Below, one piece after another: positions 27,442 to 35,139 of a stretch of 64,000 bases of DNA. Position numbers and translations under genes: made by a program. The stretch spans positions 118,529-182,528 of the forward strand of contig CALAMC010000049.1 in assembly GCA_937925655.1 (NCBI GenBank). The letters run 5' to 3'. The notes below the pieces were generated by a model. The model did not search any database and had not been told where the DNA came from. It was given only the letters and a program-made list of their open reading frames with translations. Positions within the stretch are counted from its first letter, which is position 1, and each line of letters opens with the position of its first letter. Source of the stretch: an uncultured candidate division Zixibacteria bacterium (GTDB lineage Bacteria; Zixibacteria; MSB-5A5; GN15; PGXB01).

Positions 27442-27930
27442 ATGACCGACGGCGTTTCTATTGAAATAGGCACCACTGCGCCGGCTTTCACTTTGCCGGA
27501 CAGCCATGGTAAAAAAGTAAAACTTTCCGATTATAAGGGTCGCTGGGTGGTTTTGTATTTTTATCCCAAGGATGATACGCCCGGATGCACCACCGAAGCC
27601 TGCGAATTCACCGATAATATCCGCTCATTCGATAAACTCGATACCTCGGTTCTGGGCATTTCTCCCGATAATTCCGAAAAGCACCGGGCTTTTATCACCA
27701 AATATAATCTGAAAGTCACTTTGTTAAGCGACCCCGAGCATACGATTATGGAAAAGTACGGAGCCTGGGGTGTCAAGAAAATGTACGGCCGCGAGGTAAC
27801 CGGCGTTATTCGAAGCACTTTTATTATTGATCCGAAAGGCAAAATTGCCCACGCTTGGAAGGCGGTCACGGCGGCCGGGCACGCTGTAAAGGTAAAAGAG
27901 AAATTGATTGAACTGACGGGACGGGGATAA
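27442..27930 (+). CDS. bcp: Thioredoxin-dependent peroxiredoxin, BCP/PrxQ type
   Basis: This 162-aa cytoplasmic enzyme reduces hydrogen peroxide and organic peroxides. The active-site motif PKDDTPGCTTEACEF holds the peroxidatic Cys49 and a resolving Cys54 five residues later, as in the alpha-helical PrxQ subgroup. The fold is complete (APAFTLPDSHGKKVKLSDYKG at the start, STFIIDPKGKI near the end). AAAAGGGA lies about 7 nt before ATG 27442. Divergent from the bd-like oxidase and 5 nt ahead of the epimerase gene, it may belong to an oxygen-defence context. Confidence 0.95.
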   Translation: MTDGVSIEIGTTAPAFTLPDSHGKKVKLSDYKGRWVVLYFYPKDDTPGCTTEACEFTDNIRSFDKLDTSVLGISPDNSEKHRAFITKYNLKVTLLSDPEHTIMEKYGAWGVKKMYGREVTGVIRSTFIIDPKGKIAHAWKAVTAAGHAVKVKEKLIELTGRG

Positions 27931-27935
27931 AAACC

Positions 27936-28832
27936 GTGAAAATAGTCATATCAGGCTCGACAGGTCTGATCGGTTCGGCTCTGACCCGGGCCCTTCTGGA
28001 CGACGGCCATACCGTTACTCGACTGGTTCGGCCGGGGGGTCCGATTGGGGTCGGGACAATTGCCTGGGATCCGGACCAAGGCGTGCTCGACTGTGCCGCG
28101 CTTGAAAATTTCGACGCTGTCGTCCACCTGTCAGGGCAAAACCTGGCCTCGGTCAAATGGACCGATGAGAATAAAAAGAAACTTGTGGAAAGCCGCACCC
28201 GAAGCACCCGCCTTCTATGTGGTCGCCTATTACGTCTCAATCACCCGCCCCGGATTTTAATCGCGGCTTCGGCCACCGGTTATTATGGAAACCGAAAAGA
28301 TGAAGAGCTTACCGAACAGAGTAACCCCGGGACCGGCTTTCTGGCCGAATTGACGCATGAATGGGAAAAGGCTTCGGATACCTTAATCGATAGCGGCATA
28401 AGACTTATCCGACTGCGTCTGGGGGTCGTTCTGGCCTCGCAGGGTGGTGCCCTCCCCCGCATGGTTAAGCCGTTTAAAATGGGGTTGGGAGGAAAAATCG
28501 GCAATGGCCGTCAATACATCAGCTGGGTGGGCCTTGATGATGTCGTCGGCATCGTCAAATTTATATTAGACAACGAGCATATCCGCGGAGCGGTCAATGC
28601 CGTGGCGCCGACCCCGGTAACCAATCAGGATTTTACCAAAGCTTTGGCCGGAGTTTTGAACCGCCCGGCCGTCGCCACCATACCGGCTTTTGCTTTGCGT
28701 CTGCTGTACGGCGAAATGGCCGATGAAACGTTATTATCCAGCACTCGTGTGATTCCCAAAGTATTACAGGACGCCGGATATGAATTTACGGATTTCGAAT
28801 TAAAGAAAGCCCTGAAAAAATATATTGGGTAA
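27936..28832 (+). CDS. TIGR01777-type NAD-dependent epimerase/dehydratase family protein (YfcH-like)
   Basis: A 298-aa Rossmann-fold protein with the N-terminal nucleotide motif ISGSTGLIGSALTRALL, the family loops VVHLSGQNLASVKWTDENKK and SATGYYG, and the C-terminal DUF1731-like tail (NRPAVATIPAFALRLLYGEM). It belongs to the SDR-related family that includes E. coli YfcH; its physiological reaction is not established. The start is GTG 27936, 5 nt after bcp. The gene converges with the sigma-54 activator, the stops being only 8 nt apart. Confidence 0.88.
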   Translation: MKIVISGSTGLIGSALTRALLDDGHTVTRLVRPGGPIGVGTIAWDPDQGVLDCAALENFDAVVHLSGQNLASVKWTDENKKKLVESRTRSTRLLCGRLLRLNHPPRILIAASATGYYGNRKDEELTEQSNPGTGFLAELTHEWEKASDTLIDSGIRLIRLRLGVVLASQGGALPRMVKPFKMGLGGKIGNGRQYISWVGLDDVVGIVKFILDNEHIRGAVNAVAPTPVTNQDFTKALAGVLNRPAVATIPAFALRLLYGEMADETLLSSTRVIPKVLQDAGYEFTDFELKKALKKYIG

Positions 28833-28840
28833 TCGGACGT

Positions 28841-31096
28841 TTATTTATCCGGCTGTTTAATTCCCAAAGCCTTGATTCGCGACGCCAGCGTCGACGGCTT
28901 CATTTCCAGCAGGGCCGCGGCGCCCTTCTTGCCGTAAACCTTCCAGCCCGTTTTTTCAAGCGCCTCAACGATGCTATCTATCTCTATCCGGCGCAACTTG
29001 TCGTGGGTAAGAATCTTGTCCGGCTTACGGGATTGTGTACTGTCCTTTTGCAGTCGATTGTAAATAATGTCTTTGTCGATATTGGGAAAATCCAAACGCA
29101 ACGGCATATCGCGGGATATTATTACCGCCCGGTCAATTATATTCTGGAGTTCGCGGACGTTGCCGGGCCACCAGTACTCCTGAAGCCGGCGGATATTTTC
29201 CGGACTCAACGGGGTCTCGGGAATACCGACGCGGCGGTAGGCGCGTTTTAGGTAATATTCGGCGATTAGGGCTATGTCTTCGGGACGATCTCTTAAGGGC
29301 GGGACTTCGATCGGGAAAACACTCAAGCGAAAATACAAATCCTGCCGGAAACGCCCGGTGATGATTTCCTGTTCGAGATGCCGGTTGGTCGAAGCGATTA
29401 TGCGAACGTTGACCCGGTTGGTCATATCCTCGCCGACCCGCTCGAATTCGCCCTCCTGAAGAACTCGCAAAAGCTTGCTTTGAAGCTCCAGCGGGATCTC
29501 GCCGACCTCGTCCAGAAAGAGTGTCCCGCCGTCGGCCAGCTGGAAACGCCCCACCCGGTCGCGAATGGCTCCGGTGAAAGCACCCTTGACATGCCCGAAA
29601 AACTCACTTTCAAACAGCTCACGCGGGATAGAAGCGCAGTTAACCCGGATCATGGGATAGTCCCGGCGCAAACTCTGTTCATGAATGGCTCGTGCAATCA
29701 GTTCTTTGCCCGTCCCGGTTTCCCCTTGTATCAGTACCGAGGCGTCCGTCCCGGCGACCAGTTTGATCCGGTCGAATATCGTCTTTAAAGCCACCGATTG
29801 ACCGATTATCCGCTCCAAATTTTGACCCTGCTTGATTTCCTCCTGGAGGTAAATGTTTTCGGCCTGCAGACGATTCTTGAGTCGTTGCACTTCTTCAAGG
29901 GCACCGCGAAGGTTGTTTTCGGCCGCCTTGCGGTCAGAAATATCCAGGGCCGTGAAGGTGACCCCCATGATCAAATCCTCCGGGTCCAAAGGCGCCGAAC
30001 TAAGTAAAACATCTATTATTGTGTCGTCCTTTTTCTTCCAGCGTGTTTCAACCGTGCCCATTCCTTTCCGGGAAATTTGTGCGTACTTATCTCGGCCAAC
30101 CTGATCGTATTCTTCCCTGGTCGGGTACAGCATAATGGCATTTTGACCGATTAATTCTTCACGACTATAACCGGTCATTTCACACAGGCGCCGGTTGGCG
30201 TCGATGATCGTACGATTGGAAACGAGTCCAATCCCCACTGGAGCGGCTCTGAAAATGCTGCTAATCCGGGCCTCCCTGTCCTGGAGGGCCTTCTCCGCAA
30301 CCTTGCGGTCCGTTATATCCAGCATCGTGGCAATTACATGGGTCTCACTGTCTATTTTATCCATAACGGAAGTCGATATCAGAATCGTCCGGTCTTCACC
30401 GTCGGCCCGCCGAATAACCCATTCCTCGCGCAAGAGGTCATCTCCCAGCCGCATTTCGGACATTCGCTTGATGGCCCGTTCCCGAATCTCCTCATCGGGA
30501 TACATCGTCTGATACCAACCCGATTTATTGATTTGCTCCATGGTGTAGCCGGTGATATCGGTCATCCGATCGTTCCACACCGTGAACCGGACGAACGGAT
30601 AATCAGGAATATTATGACAAACACACAAACCCTCGGTGCCGCTTTTGATGACGGCCTTGCGAAAAGTGCTTTCGTCTTTCAGCGCTATTTGCGTTTTTTT
30701 CCGTTTGGTAATGTCACGGAGATGTTCGATAATCCTGATTAGCTTGCCTGATTTATCATACAACGGGTAGGCCCGGACATCGAACCAGATGTCCAATTCC
30801 TCAAAGTACTTTTCGATATGCGAGGGCTTGCCGGTCCGGATAACTTCATGCGACGCGCAAACCTCGCAAGGGGTATCACGGCCAATCAATTCGTAACACT
30901 TTTTCCCGGCTATTTCATCCGGGCCTTTATTCAGGAATTTATATCCGGCCGAATTATACTGAATAACCGTCCGATCAACGTCGAGAATACCCAGAATATC
31001 GGGAATGGCATTGAACACCTGACAATAAAATCTGGCCAGTTCCCCGGAGTTATCCGCGGCTATCTCGGATAAAGCTGAATCGAAACAATCTTCCAT
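28841..31096 (-). CDS. Sigma-54-dependent activator with three PAS domains
   Basis: A 751-aa NtrC-family activator. Three PAS domains cover about residues 18-395; the first has clustered cysteines (CYELIGRDTPCEVCASH) that could bind a metal or sense redox state. A coiled-coil linker precedes the AAA+ domain with Walker A GETGTGKE, the sigma-54 contact loop GAFTGA and Walker B GTLFLDEVGE. A Fis-type helix-turn-helix ends the protein (IVEALEKTGWKVYGKKGAAALL, then MKPSTLASRIKALG). All motor motifs are intact. It is monocistronic, with AGAAGG about 11 nt upstream of the ATG, and diverges from the AhpD-like gene. Confidence 0.92.
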   Translation of the reverse strand: MEDCFDSALSEIAADNSGELARFYCQVFNAIPDILGILDVDRTVIQYNSAGYKFLNKGPDEIAGKKCYELIGRDTPCEVCASHEVIRTGKPSHIEKYFEELDIWFDVRAYPLYDKSGKLIRIIEHLRDITKRKKTQIALKDESTFRKAVIKSGTEGLCVCHNIPDYPFVRFTVWNDRMTDITGYTMEQINKSGWYQTMYPDEEIRERAIKRMSEMRLGDDLLREEWVIRRADGEDRTILISTSVMDKIDSETHVIATMLDITDRKVAEKALQDREARISSIFRAAPVGIGLVSNRTIIDANRRLCEMTGYSREELIGQNAIMLYPTREEYDQVGRDKYAQISRKGMGTVETRWKKKDDTIIDVLLSSAPLDPEDLIMGVTFTALDISDRKAAENNLRGALEEVQRLKNRLQAENIYLQEEIKQGQNLERIIGQSVALKTIFDRIKLVAGTDASVLIQGETGTGKELIARAIHEQSLRRDYPMIRVNCASIPRELFESEFFGHVKGAFTGAIRDRVGRFQLADGGTLFLDEVGEIPLELQSKLLRVLQEGEFERVGEDMTNRVNVRIIASTNRHLEQEIITGRFRQDLYFRLSVFPIEVPPLRDRPEDIALIAEYYLKRAYRRVGIPETPLSPENIRRLQEYWWPGNVRELQNIIDRAVIISRDMPLRLDFPNIDKDIIYNRLQKDSTQSRKPDKILTHDKLRRIEIDSIVEALEKTGWKVYGKKGAAALLEMKPSTLASRIKALGIKQPDK

Positions 31097-31436
31097 ATTA
31101 TTTATAGCCTTCTCTATCGTTCATCAAGGCGTGTCATTCAAATCCGCAATCCTGCAGAATAATCAAGATGCAAATCATACGGAAGCTTCTAACGGGAGTC
31201 GACGCCACGGTAAACGCTTTAAGCAATGTACACGAAATTTCGTGATTATGCCATCAAAAAATTAAAAAAGCTTGCCGTGTCGACCTTGGCGAGTCCCTTG
31301 GCTATTTTTATTCCATAGGACGACAATGGGTTACGTTTGTCGCATTATTCGGCACGGCCAATGCTTATCATAAATAACGTAGTTTCCATTGTAATAAACG
31401 GGCCATAATTCTGGAGAATTGCAGGGCGGTGAAAAT
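31097..31436. other. Intergenic region between divergent genes, with CCTTGGC direct repeat
   Basis: The 340-nt gap must hold promoters for the PAS sigma-54 activator (leftward) and the AhpD-like gene (rightward). The only distinct element I see is a direct repeat CCTTGGC at 31284-31290 and 31296-31302, 12 bp apart, which could be a binding site. I found no convincing -35/-10 pair, sigma-54 box or RNA gene. Confidence 0.4.
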
Positions 31437-31991
31437 ATGACCAGATTCCGGTTGACAAACCCAGACGATATGACCGAGGAAACCAAAAGGTTGATTGAAT
31501 TGATTGATTCCAAGATGGGTATAACTCCGAATATGATAAAGGAAATGGCTATATCTCCGGCAATATTACGGGCATATTATTGCTTCCGGGAGGCCCTGTC
31601 CAAAGGGAAGCTCTGTGCCAAATTGCAGTCATTGATACCTATTACGATATCCGAAGTCAACGCCAATGGCTATTGCCTGTCGGCCGGGACGGCCCTGGCC
31701 CGGCTGGCTGGGTTTGAAGAGGGGGAAATCGAGTCCAGCCGCATGGCATCCAACAAGGATGATAAAATAGCTGTTGCACTTGACTTTGCCCGCCGCGTGG
31801 CGCTTAACCGCGGGCGCGTGGACGACAACCAGATTGGGCTGTTACGCGCCACCGGCTATACTGATGAAGAAATTTTAGAGATAATCGGACATGTGGTGTT
31901 AAGCATTTTCGCCAATTATTTCACCGAGATATCGCAAACACCGAACGGTTTTCCGCGCGTCAGACCAACAGCCGTGCCGGAAACACCATAA
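31437..31991 (+). CDS. Carboxymuconolactone decarboxylase/AhpD-like protein lacking the CxxC pair
   Basis: This 184-aa all-helical protein matches the AhpD core family, including the helix around SEVNANGYCLSAGTALARLAG. In redox-active members this helix reads CxxC followed by His; here the first Cys is Asn and the His is Gly, so only one Cys remains. Peroxidase activity of the AhpD type is therefore unlikely. The rest of the core is normal (DFARRVALNRG, YTDEEILEIIGHVVLSIFANYF). ATG 31437 is chosen over TTG 31419; its ribosome binding site is weak. The function is unknown. Confidence 0.8.
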   Translation: MTRFRLTNPDDMTEETKRLIELIDSKMGITPNMIKEMAISPAILRAYYCFREALSKGKLCAKLQSLIPITISEVNANGYCLSAGTALARLAGFEEGEIESSRMASNKDDKIAVALDFARRVALNRGRVDDNQIGLLRATGYTDEEILEIIGHVVLSIFANYFTEISQTPNGFPRVRPTAVPETP

Positions 31992-32018
31992 CGCCGGAAA
32001 ACCGGGCGAAAATGCCAT

Positions 32019-32097
32019 ATTTGATTTGACCGCCGTTGACATGTAAAAAACAGGGGCTTTAATTACGTGCGACGGACAGCAGGCGGTCGAATCAAAT
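32019..32097. repeat. 79-bp element with 16-bp terminal inverted repeats
   Basis: The left arm (32019-32034) and right arm (32082-32097) are complementary at 15 of 16 positions (ATTTGATTTGACCGCC against the reverse complement of GGCGGTCGAATCAAAT), enclosing 47 nt. It begins 28 nt after the AhpD-like stop. It could be a large terminator-like hairpin or a small inverted-repeat element. There is no T-run after the right arm. Confidence 0.6.
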
Positions 32098-32124
32098 AAA
32101 ATTCGCGAATAAGAAATTGAACTA

Positions 32125-32152
32125 TTGACGGATTCCGGGCGTTGTATATATT
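32125..32152 (+). promoter_or_regulatory. Sigma-70-type promoter for the ArsC/Spx-like gene
   Basis: TTGACG (32125-32130), a 16-bp spacer and TATATT (32147-32152) predict a start near 32159, giving a leader of about 154 nt before ATG 32313. The leader carries a perfect 7-bp hairpin, TGCAAGA / TCTTGCA, at 32206-32225. Confidence 0.55.
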
Positions 32153-32312
32153 GGGTCAACAATCGCACAACCTTTCGCGGCATAATTGCTAACGACTGTG
32201 TCTCATGCAAGATTGTTTTCTTGCAGGGGCGATGATTAAAAAAGAGATGCTGATAAACCAAAGATAACGATGCTGGCAAACCGAAGAATTGTTAGTGGAC
32301 AGGTGAATTCGA

Positions 32313-32750
32313 ATGGATTTTTACAGAGCAACGCGGGGCCTCATCAAGAAGGTCGACGTCTATTTGGATCCGGATGATTCCAATTCCAGGAGTCACATCC
32401 AGTTTTTCGAGAGTCTCGACGTAGTCCTGAAGACTCACGACGTGAAAAACAGGCCGCTGGGCTCCGAGTCGATCAAACGGCTGGTGTGCCATTATAACAT
32501 AGCACACTTTCTGAATCCGAATCACAAATTGTACAAAAAGCATAAATTGGATTCGGGCGAGCTCACCCGCGACGAAATCATCGGACTGATAGAGCAGGAT
32601 AATCTCCTGTTAAAATTACCGATAATCGTCATCGGCCGCCTTTCAACCATCGGCTTCAACGAAAAACGGATCCGCGAAATGCTTCTCGATACGCCGCGGG
32701 ATATTCGAGCCGAAGAAGAAGCCCCGAAAGTAGTCAGCCCCGAGGCCTGA
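32313..32750 (+). CDS. ArsC/Spx-like thioredoxin-fold protein lacking the active-site cysteines
   Basis: This 145-aa protein follows the arsenate reductase/Spx layout. An N-terminal strand and loop (VDVYLDPDDSNSRSHIQFF) stands where the family has Cys or CxxC. A middle part contains LGSESIKRLV. The typical C-terminal block is LLLKLPIIVIGRLSTIGFNEKRIREML, matching the LxxPI...GF/GYxExxIRxxL pattern of Spx and ArsC. No Cys is present at the catalytic position; the single Cys lies in LVCHYN. Redox catalysis is therefore unlikely, and a protein-binding role as in Spx is possible. The assignment rests on pattern similarity read by eye. Confidence 0.55.
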   Translation: MDFYRATRGLIKKVDVYLDPDDSNSRSHIQFFESLDVVLKTHDVKNRPLGSESIKRLVCHYNIAHFLNPNHKLYKKHKLDSGELTRDEIIGLIEQDNLLLKLPIIVIGRLSTIGFNEKRIREMLLDTPRDIRAEEEAPKVVSPEA

Positions 32751-32776
32751 AACAGACCGTTTATTCAAAGCAAGGT

Positions 32777-32817
32777 GGCCGGATGCAACCGTCCCCGGTA
32801 GCCCCCGGCCGTTTTTT
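32777..32817 (+). terminator. Rho-independent-type terminator after the ArsC/Spx-like gene
   Basis: GGCCGG (32777-32782) pairs with CCGGCC (32805-32810) and is followed by a run of six T (32812-32817). The loop is long (22 nt) but contains further GC pairing possibilities. It lies 26 nt after the stop at 32750. Confidence 0.5.
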
Positions 32818-33159
32818 GGCCTTGCGGCATTAGTGTCAGTTTTTGTCACATGGATATTTGACCGTCATCGCCTCATCGGCCATCGTTGTTGTCTTTCTTG
32901 GCGGATATAATGGTTATCCTGACACTATCATAATTCGGTCCATTTTTTCGGGCTTAATTAATATCGACCTGTACGCTCTTTTGCAACTATTTTCACAAAT
33001 CAATCAAGTCGCCATAAAAACGTGTGAATTGGGAGAATCGACCCGTCCCTTATATGTTATTAATTATCATATAGTTATAGACGATCGCTTGACTCCGGCA
33101 AAATTTTCTCCCGGCCCTTTTTGCATGGTCACAAAATCGGATAAAAAAATATTAACATC

Positions 33160-33187
33160 TTGACCAAAATGAAATATATTCTATTAT
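33160..33187 (+). promoter_or_regulatory. Sigma-70-type promoter of the V4R activator gene
   Basis: TTGACC (33160-33165), a 16-bp spacer and TATTAT (33182-33187). The -10 box is the first half of the left arm of the palindrome at 33182-33209, so any protein bound there would block this promoter. Confidence 0.55.
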
Positions 33188-33209
33188 GAAATACTGGTAT
33201 TTCATAATA
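33182..33209. promoter_or_regulatory. Perfect 13+13 bp palindromic operator
   Basis: The left arm TATTATGAAATAC (33182-33194) and right arm GTATTTCATAATA (33197-33209) are exact reverse complements with a 2-bp centre. The right arm ends directly at the ribosome binding site AAAGGACGGG, 11 nt before ATG 33221. A further ATGAAATA half-site lies at 33169-33176. Overlap with the -10 box suggests autorepression; the binding protein is not known. Confidence 0.75.
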
Positions 33210-33220
33210 AAGGACGGGAA

Positions 33221-34837
33221 ATGAAAGCATCGGATCTTGAATTAAACGAGATCGCCACCTTCAACGAAGGCAATATCGATTTATATGGCCGCCGCCTGAT
33301 TCTTCATTCCGTTCACGCCTTCGGCCATTTTCGTAAAGATATTATCGATATGATGGGCCTTGAGCATTCCCGCCGGATATTCACTCGCTTCGGTTATTTT
33401 TGGGGACAGGCCAACGCTTCGGCCCTGCGGCGGATTTTCAAATGGGATAGTTTGGAGGAACTGGTTCGGGCCGGTTTTCGCATGATAAACCTTGAGGGTT
33501 TGGCCCGGGTTGAAATAAAGCAACTGGCCTTCGGCGATGATTTTTATATGGAGCTGGAGTGGATGGATTCGGGTGAAGCGGAGGAACACCTCATGGAAAC
33601 CGGTTGGGCTCGGGAACCGGTGTGCTGGAAAATGATCGGCTATGCCAGCGGGTATATGTCGTTTATTCTAAACAAGGGAATTTATTTTATCGAGAACAAA
33701 TGCCAGGCCAAAGGCGATGCCTTCTGTACAGGCGTCGGGCGCGACATCGCCTCCTGGGGTCAAGAAATCCGGGACCAGTTGAAATATTTCAACACCGAGG
33801 ACATTCAGGGCATGGTCGATCGCCTGGCTTCGAGAATCAGCGAAAAGGACGATGAACTGGAAAAAAAGCGGGGACAATTGGATGTCGTCGACCGTTCGTC
33901 CGGCCCGTTTTTCATGGAATATCGAAGCAAGGCTCTGCAACTGGTTATGCAGATGGCCGACCGCGTGGCGCGATTTGACTCTTCCGTTCTTATAACCGGG
34001 GAAAGCGGGGTGGGCAAAGAAGTTCTGGCGCGTTATATACATAAACAATCTTCGCGTTCCGGCGGGCAATTTGTCACTATCAATTGTGGCGCACTTCCCG
34101 AAAGCCTTCTGGAAAGTGAGTTGTTCGGGCATAAAACCGGCTCCTTCACCGGAGCGATACGCGACCGGATCGGCCTGTTTGAGGAAGCCACCAGAGGAAC
34201 TATTTTTCTCGATGAAATCGGCGACATTTCGCAAGCCCTGCAACTGAAATTGCTTCGGGTTCTTCAGGAAAAAGAAATCCTTCGAATCGGCGAAAATATT
34301 CCACGAAAAGTTGACGTGCGGGTTATCGCCGCCTCAAATAAAGATCTGGACAAGGCGATGCAGGGTGGCACCTTCCGCGATGATTTACTCTATCGTTTGA
34401 AAGTAATCGAAATAAATATTCCGCCCCTGCGGGAACGCAAAGAGGACATTCTACCCATGGCCCGGCATATTACGTCCAGGCTGGGCAAGCGTCTGGGCCT
34501 AAATAAATTGAAGCTCGATGCCAAATGTATAGATTTCCTTCAGTCTTATCCATGGCCCGGAAATGTGCGGGAACTTGAAAATGCCCTGGAGCGCGGAGCC
34601 GTTTTCAGCGATGACGGTATTGTCCGACCGGAACATCTCCCCGGTCGATTGATCCGCCATAAACATATTCTTGATACCGGCGATGATTCTCCCGATAGAA
34701 GCCTGGCCGATATGGAACGAGGACACATTATTGGTGTGCTTAAAAGGACATCATGGAACCGAACACGCGCCGCTCGCATACTGGGCATCAGCCCGTCGAC
34801 TTTGTGGCGTAAAATGAAAGATTTTGAACTCAAATAA
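33221..34837 (+). CDS. Sigma-54-dependent activator with XylR_N and V4R sensor domains
   Basis: This 538-aa protein resembles DmpR/XylR/PoxR-type regulators. The N-terminal XylR_N-like part (about 15-110) and V4R domain (about 125-190, with the cysteine pattern ENKCQAKGDAFCTGVGRD) form a small-molecule sensor. A coiled linker leads to the AAA+ motor with Walker A GESGVGKE and Walker B GTIFLDEIGD, then a Fis-type helix-turn-helix (GVLKRTSWNRTRAARILGI). The sigma-54 contact loop reads GSFTGA instead of the usual GAFTGA. AAAGGACGGG precedes ATG 33221 and the promoter carries a palindromic operator. A likely target is the operon beginning at 35118, but that is inference from proximity. Confidence 0.9.
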   Translation: MKASDLELNEIATFNEGNIDLYGRRLILHSVHAFGHFRKDIIDMMGLEHSRRIFTRFGYFWGQANASALRRIFKWDSLEELVRAGFRMINLEGLARVEIKQLAFGDDFYMELEWMDSGEAEEHLMETGWAREPVCWKMIGYASGYMSFILNKGIYFIENKCQAKGDAFCTGVGRDIASWGQEIRDQLKYFNTEDIQGMVDRLASRISEKDDELEKKRGQLDVVDRSSGPFFMEYRSKALQLVMQMADRVARFDSSVLITGESGVGKEVLARYIHKQSSRSGGQFVTINCGALPESLLESELFGHKTGSFTGAIRDRIGLFEEATRGTIFLDEIGDISQALQLKLLRVLQEKEILRIGENIPRKVDVRVIAASNKDLDKAMQGGTFRDDLLYRLKVIEINIPPLRERKEDILPMARHITSRLGKRLGLNKLKLDAKCIDFLQSYPWPGNVRELENALERGAVFSDDGIVRPEHLPGRLIRHKHILDTGDDSPDRSLADMERGHIIGVLKRTSWNRTRAARILGISPSTLWRKMKDFELK

Positions 34838-35038
34838 TTGCCGGAACAAAGTCTTTCGTTTTGACACATTCCTGTGATTCGGGTAAGCCCCGGTGCCAGA
34901 TTAAAGCCGCTCCCGTTCATTTCGAACCCGCCAACCCGACCATTTAAATCGTACCGCCCCTGTTAATTCATTATAATATCATGCCTTGCGCTTGCCGATG
35001 GCATTATTCCGCAATTATCGGATTTGCCCCGCCCCTTT

Positions 35039-35053
35039 TGGCATATCATTTGT
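35039..35053 (+). promoter_or_regulatory. Possible sigma-54 promoter before the radical SAM operon
   Basis: TGGCATATCATTTGT matches the -24/-12 layout (TGGCA, nine bases, TTGC) with GG correctly spaced from the -12 box, but the -12 box reads TTGT instead of TTGC. It lies about 200 nt after the sigma-54 activator gene and 79 nt before the radical SAM start. Confidence 0.3.
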
Positions 35054-35076
35054 CTGCAATAATCATATGGAGGAAG

Positions 35077-35139
35077 ATGAGAAAATTAACGCTTCGGCCG
35101 GATAAAGAGGGTAACGCATGTATGTCTTTGGGCCGATAA
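35077..35139 (+). CDS. Possible 20-residue leader peptide
   Basis: ATG 35077 is preceded by a strong GGAGGA at 35069-35074 and opens a 20-codon frame (MRKLTLRPDKEGNACMSLGR) that overlaps the start of the radical SAM gene in another frame. This arrangement allows translational coupling. It may instead be chance, with GGAGGA simply being part of the leader. Confidence 0.3.
   Translation: MRKLTLRPDKEGNACMSLGR

Larger units (their letters stand above)
31992..32312. other. Intergenic region with long inverted repeat, promoter and leader hairpin
   Basis: This 321-nt gap contains an imperfect long inverted repeat (32019-32097), a sigma-70-type promoter (32125-32152) and a leader hairpin (32206-32225). 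The same stretch shows no believable protein-coding frame. Confidence 0.5.
32751..33220. other. Intergenic region: terminator, promoter and palindromic operator
   Basis: Of these 470 nt, the left end holds a terminator-like hairpin (32777-32817) and the right end a promoter (33160-33187) overlapped by a perfect palindrome (33182-33209). The AT-rich middle has a weak inverted repeat around 33055-33078. The small open frames I see begin at TTG without a ribosome binding site and look spurious. Confidence 0.5.

Noticed and set aside
32843..33163. 106-residue open frame between the ArsC/Spx-like and V4R genes
   Set aside because: TTG start, no ribosome binding site, AT-rich composition and no recognisable motif.
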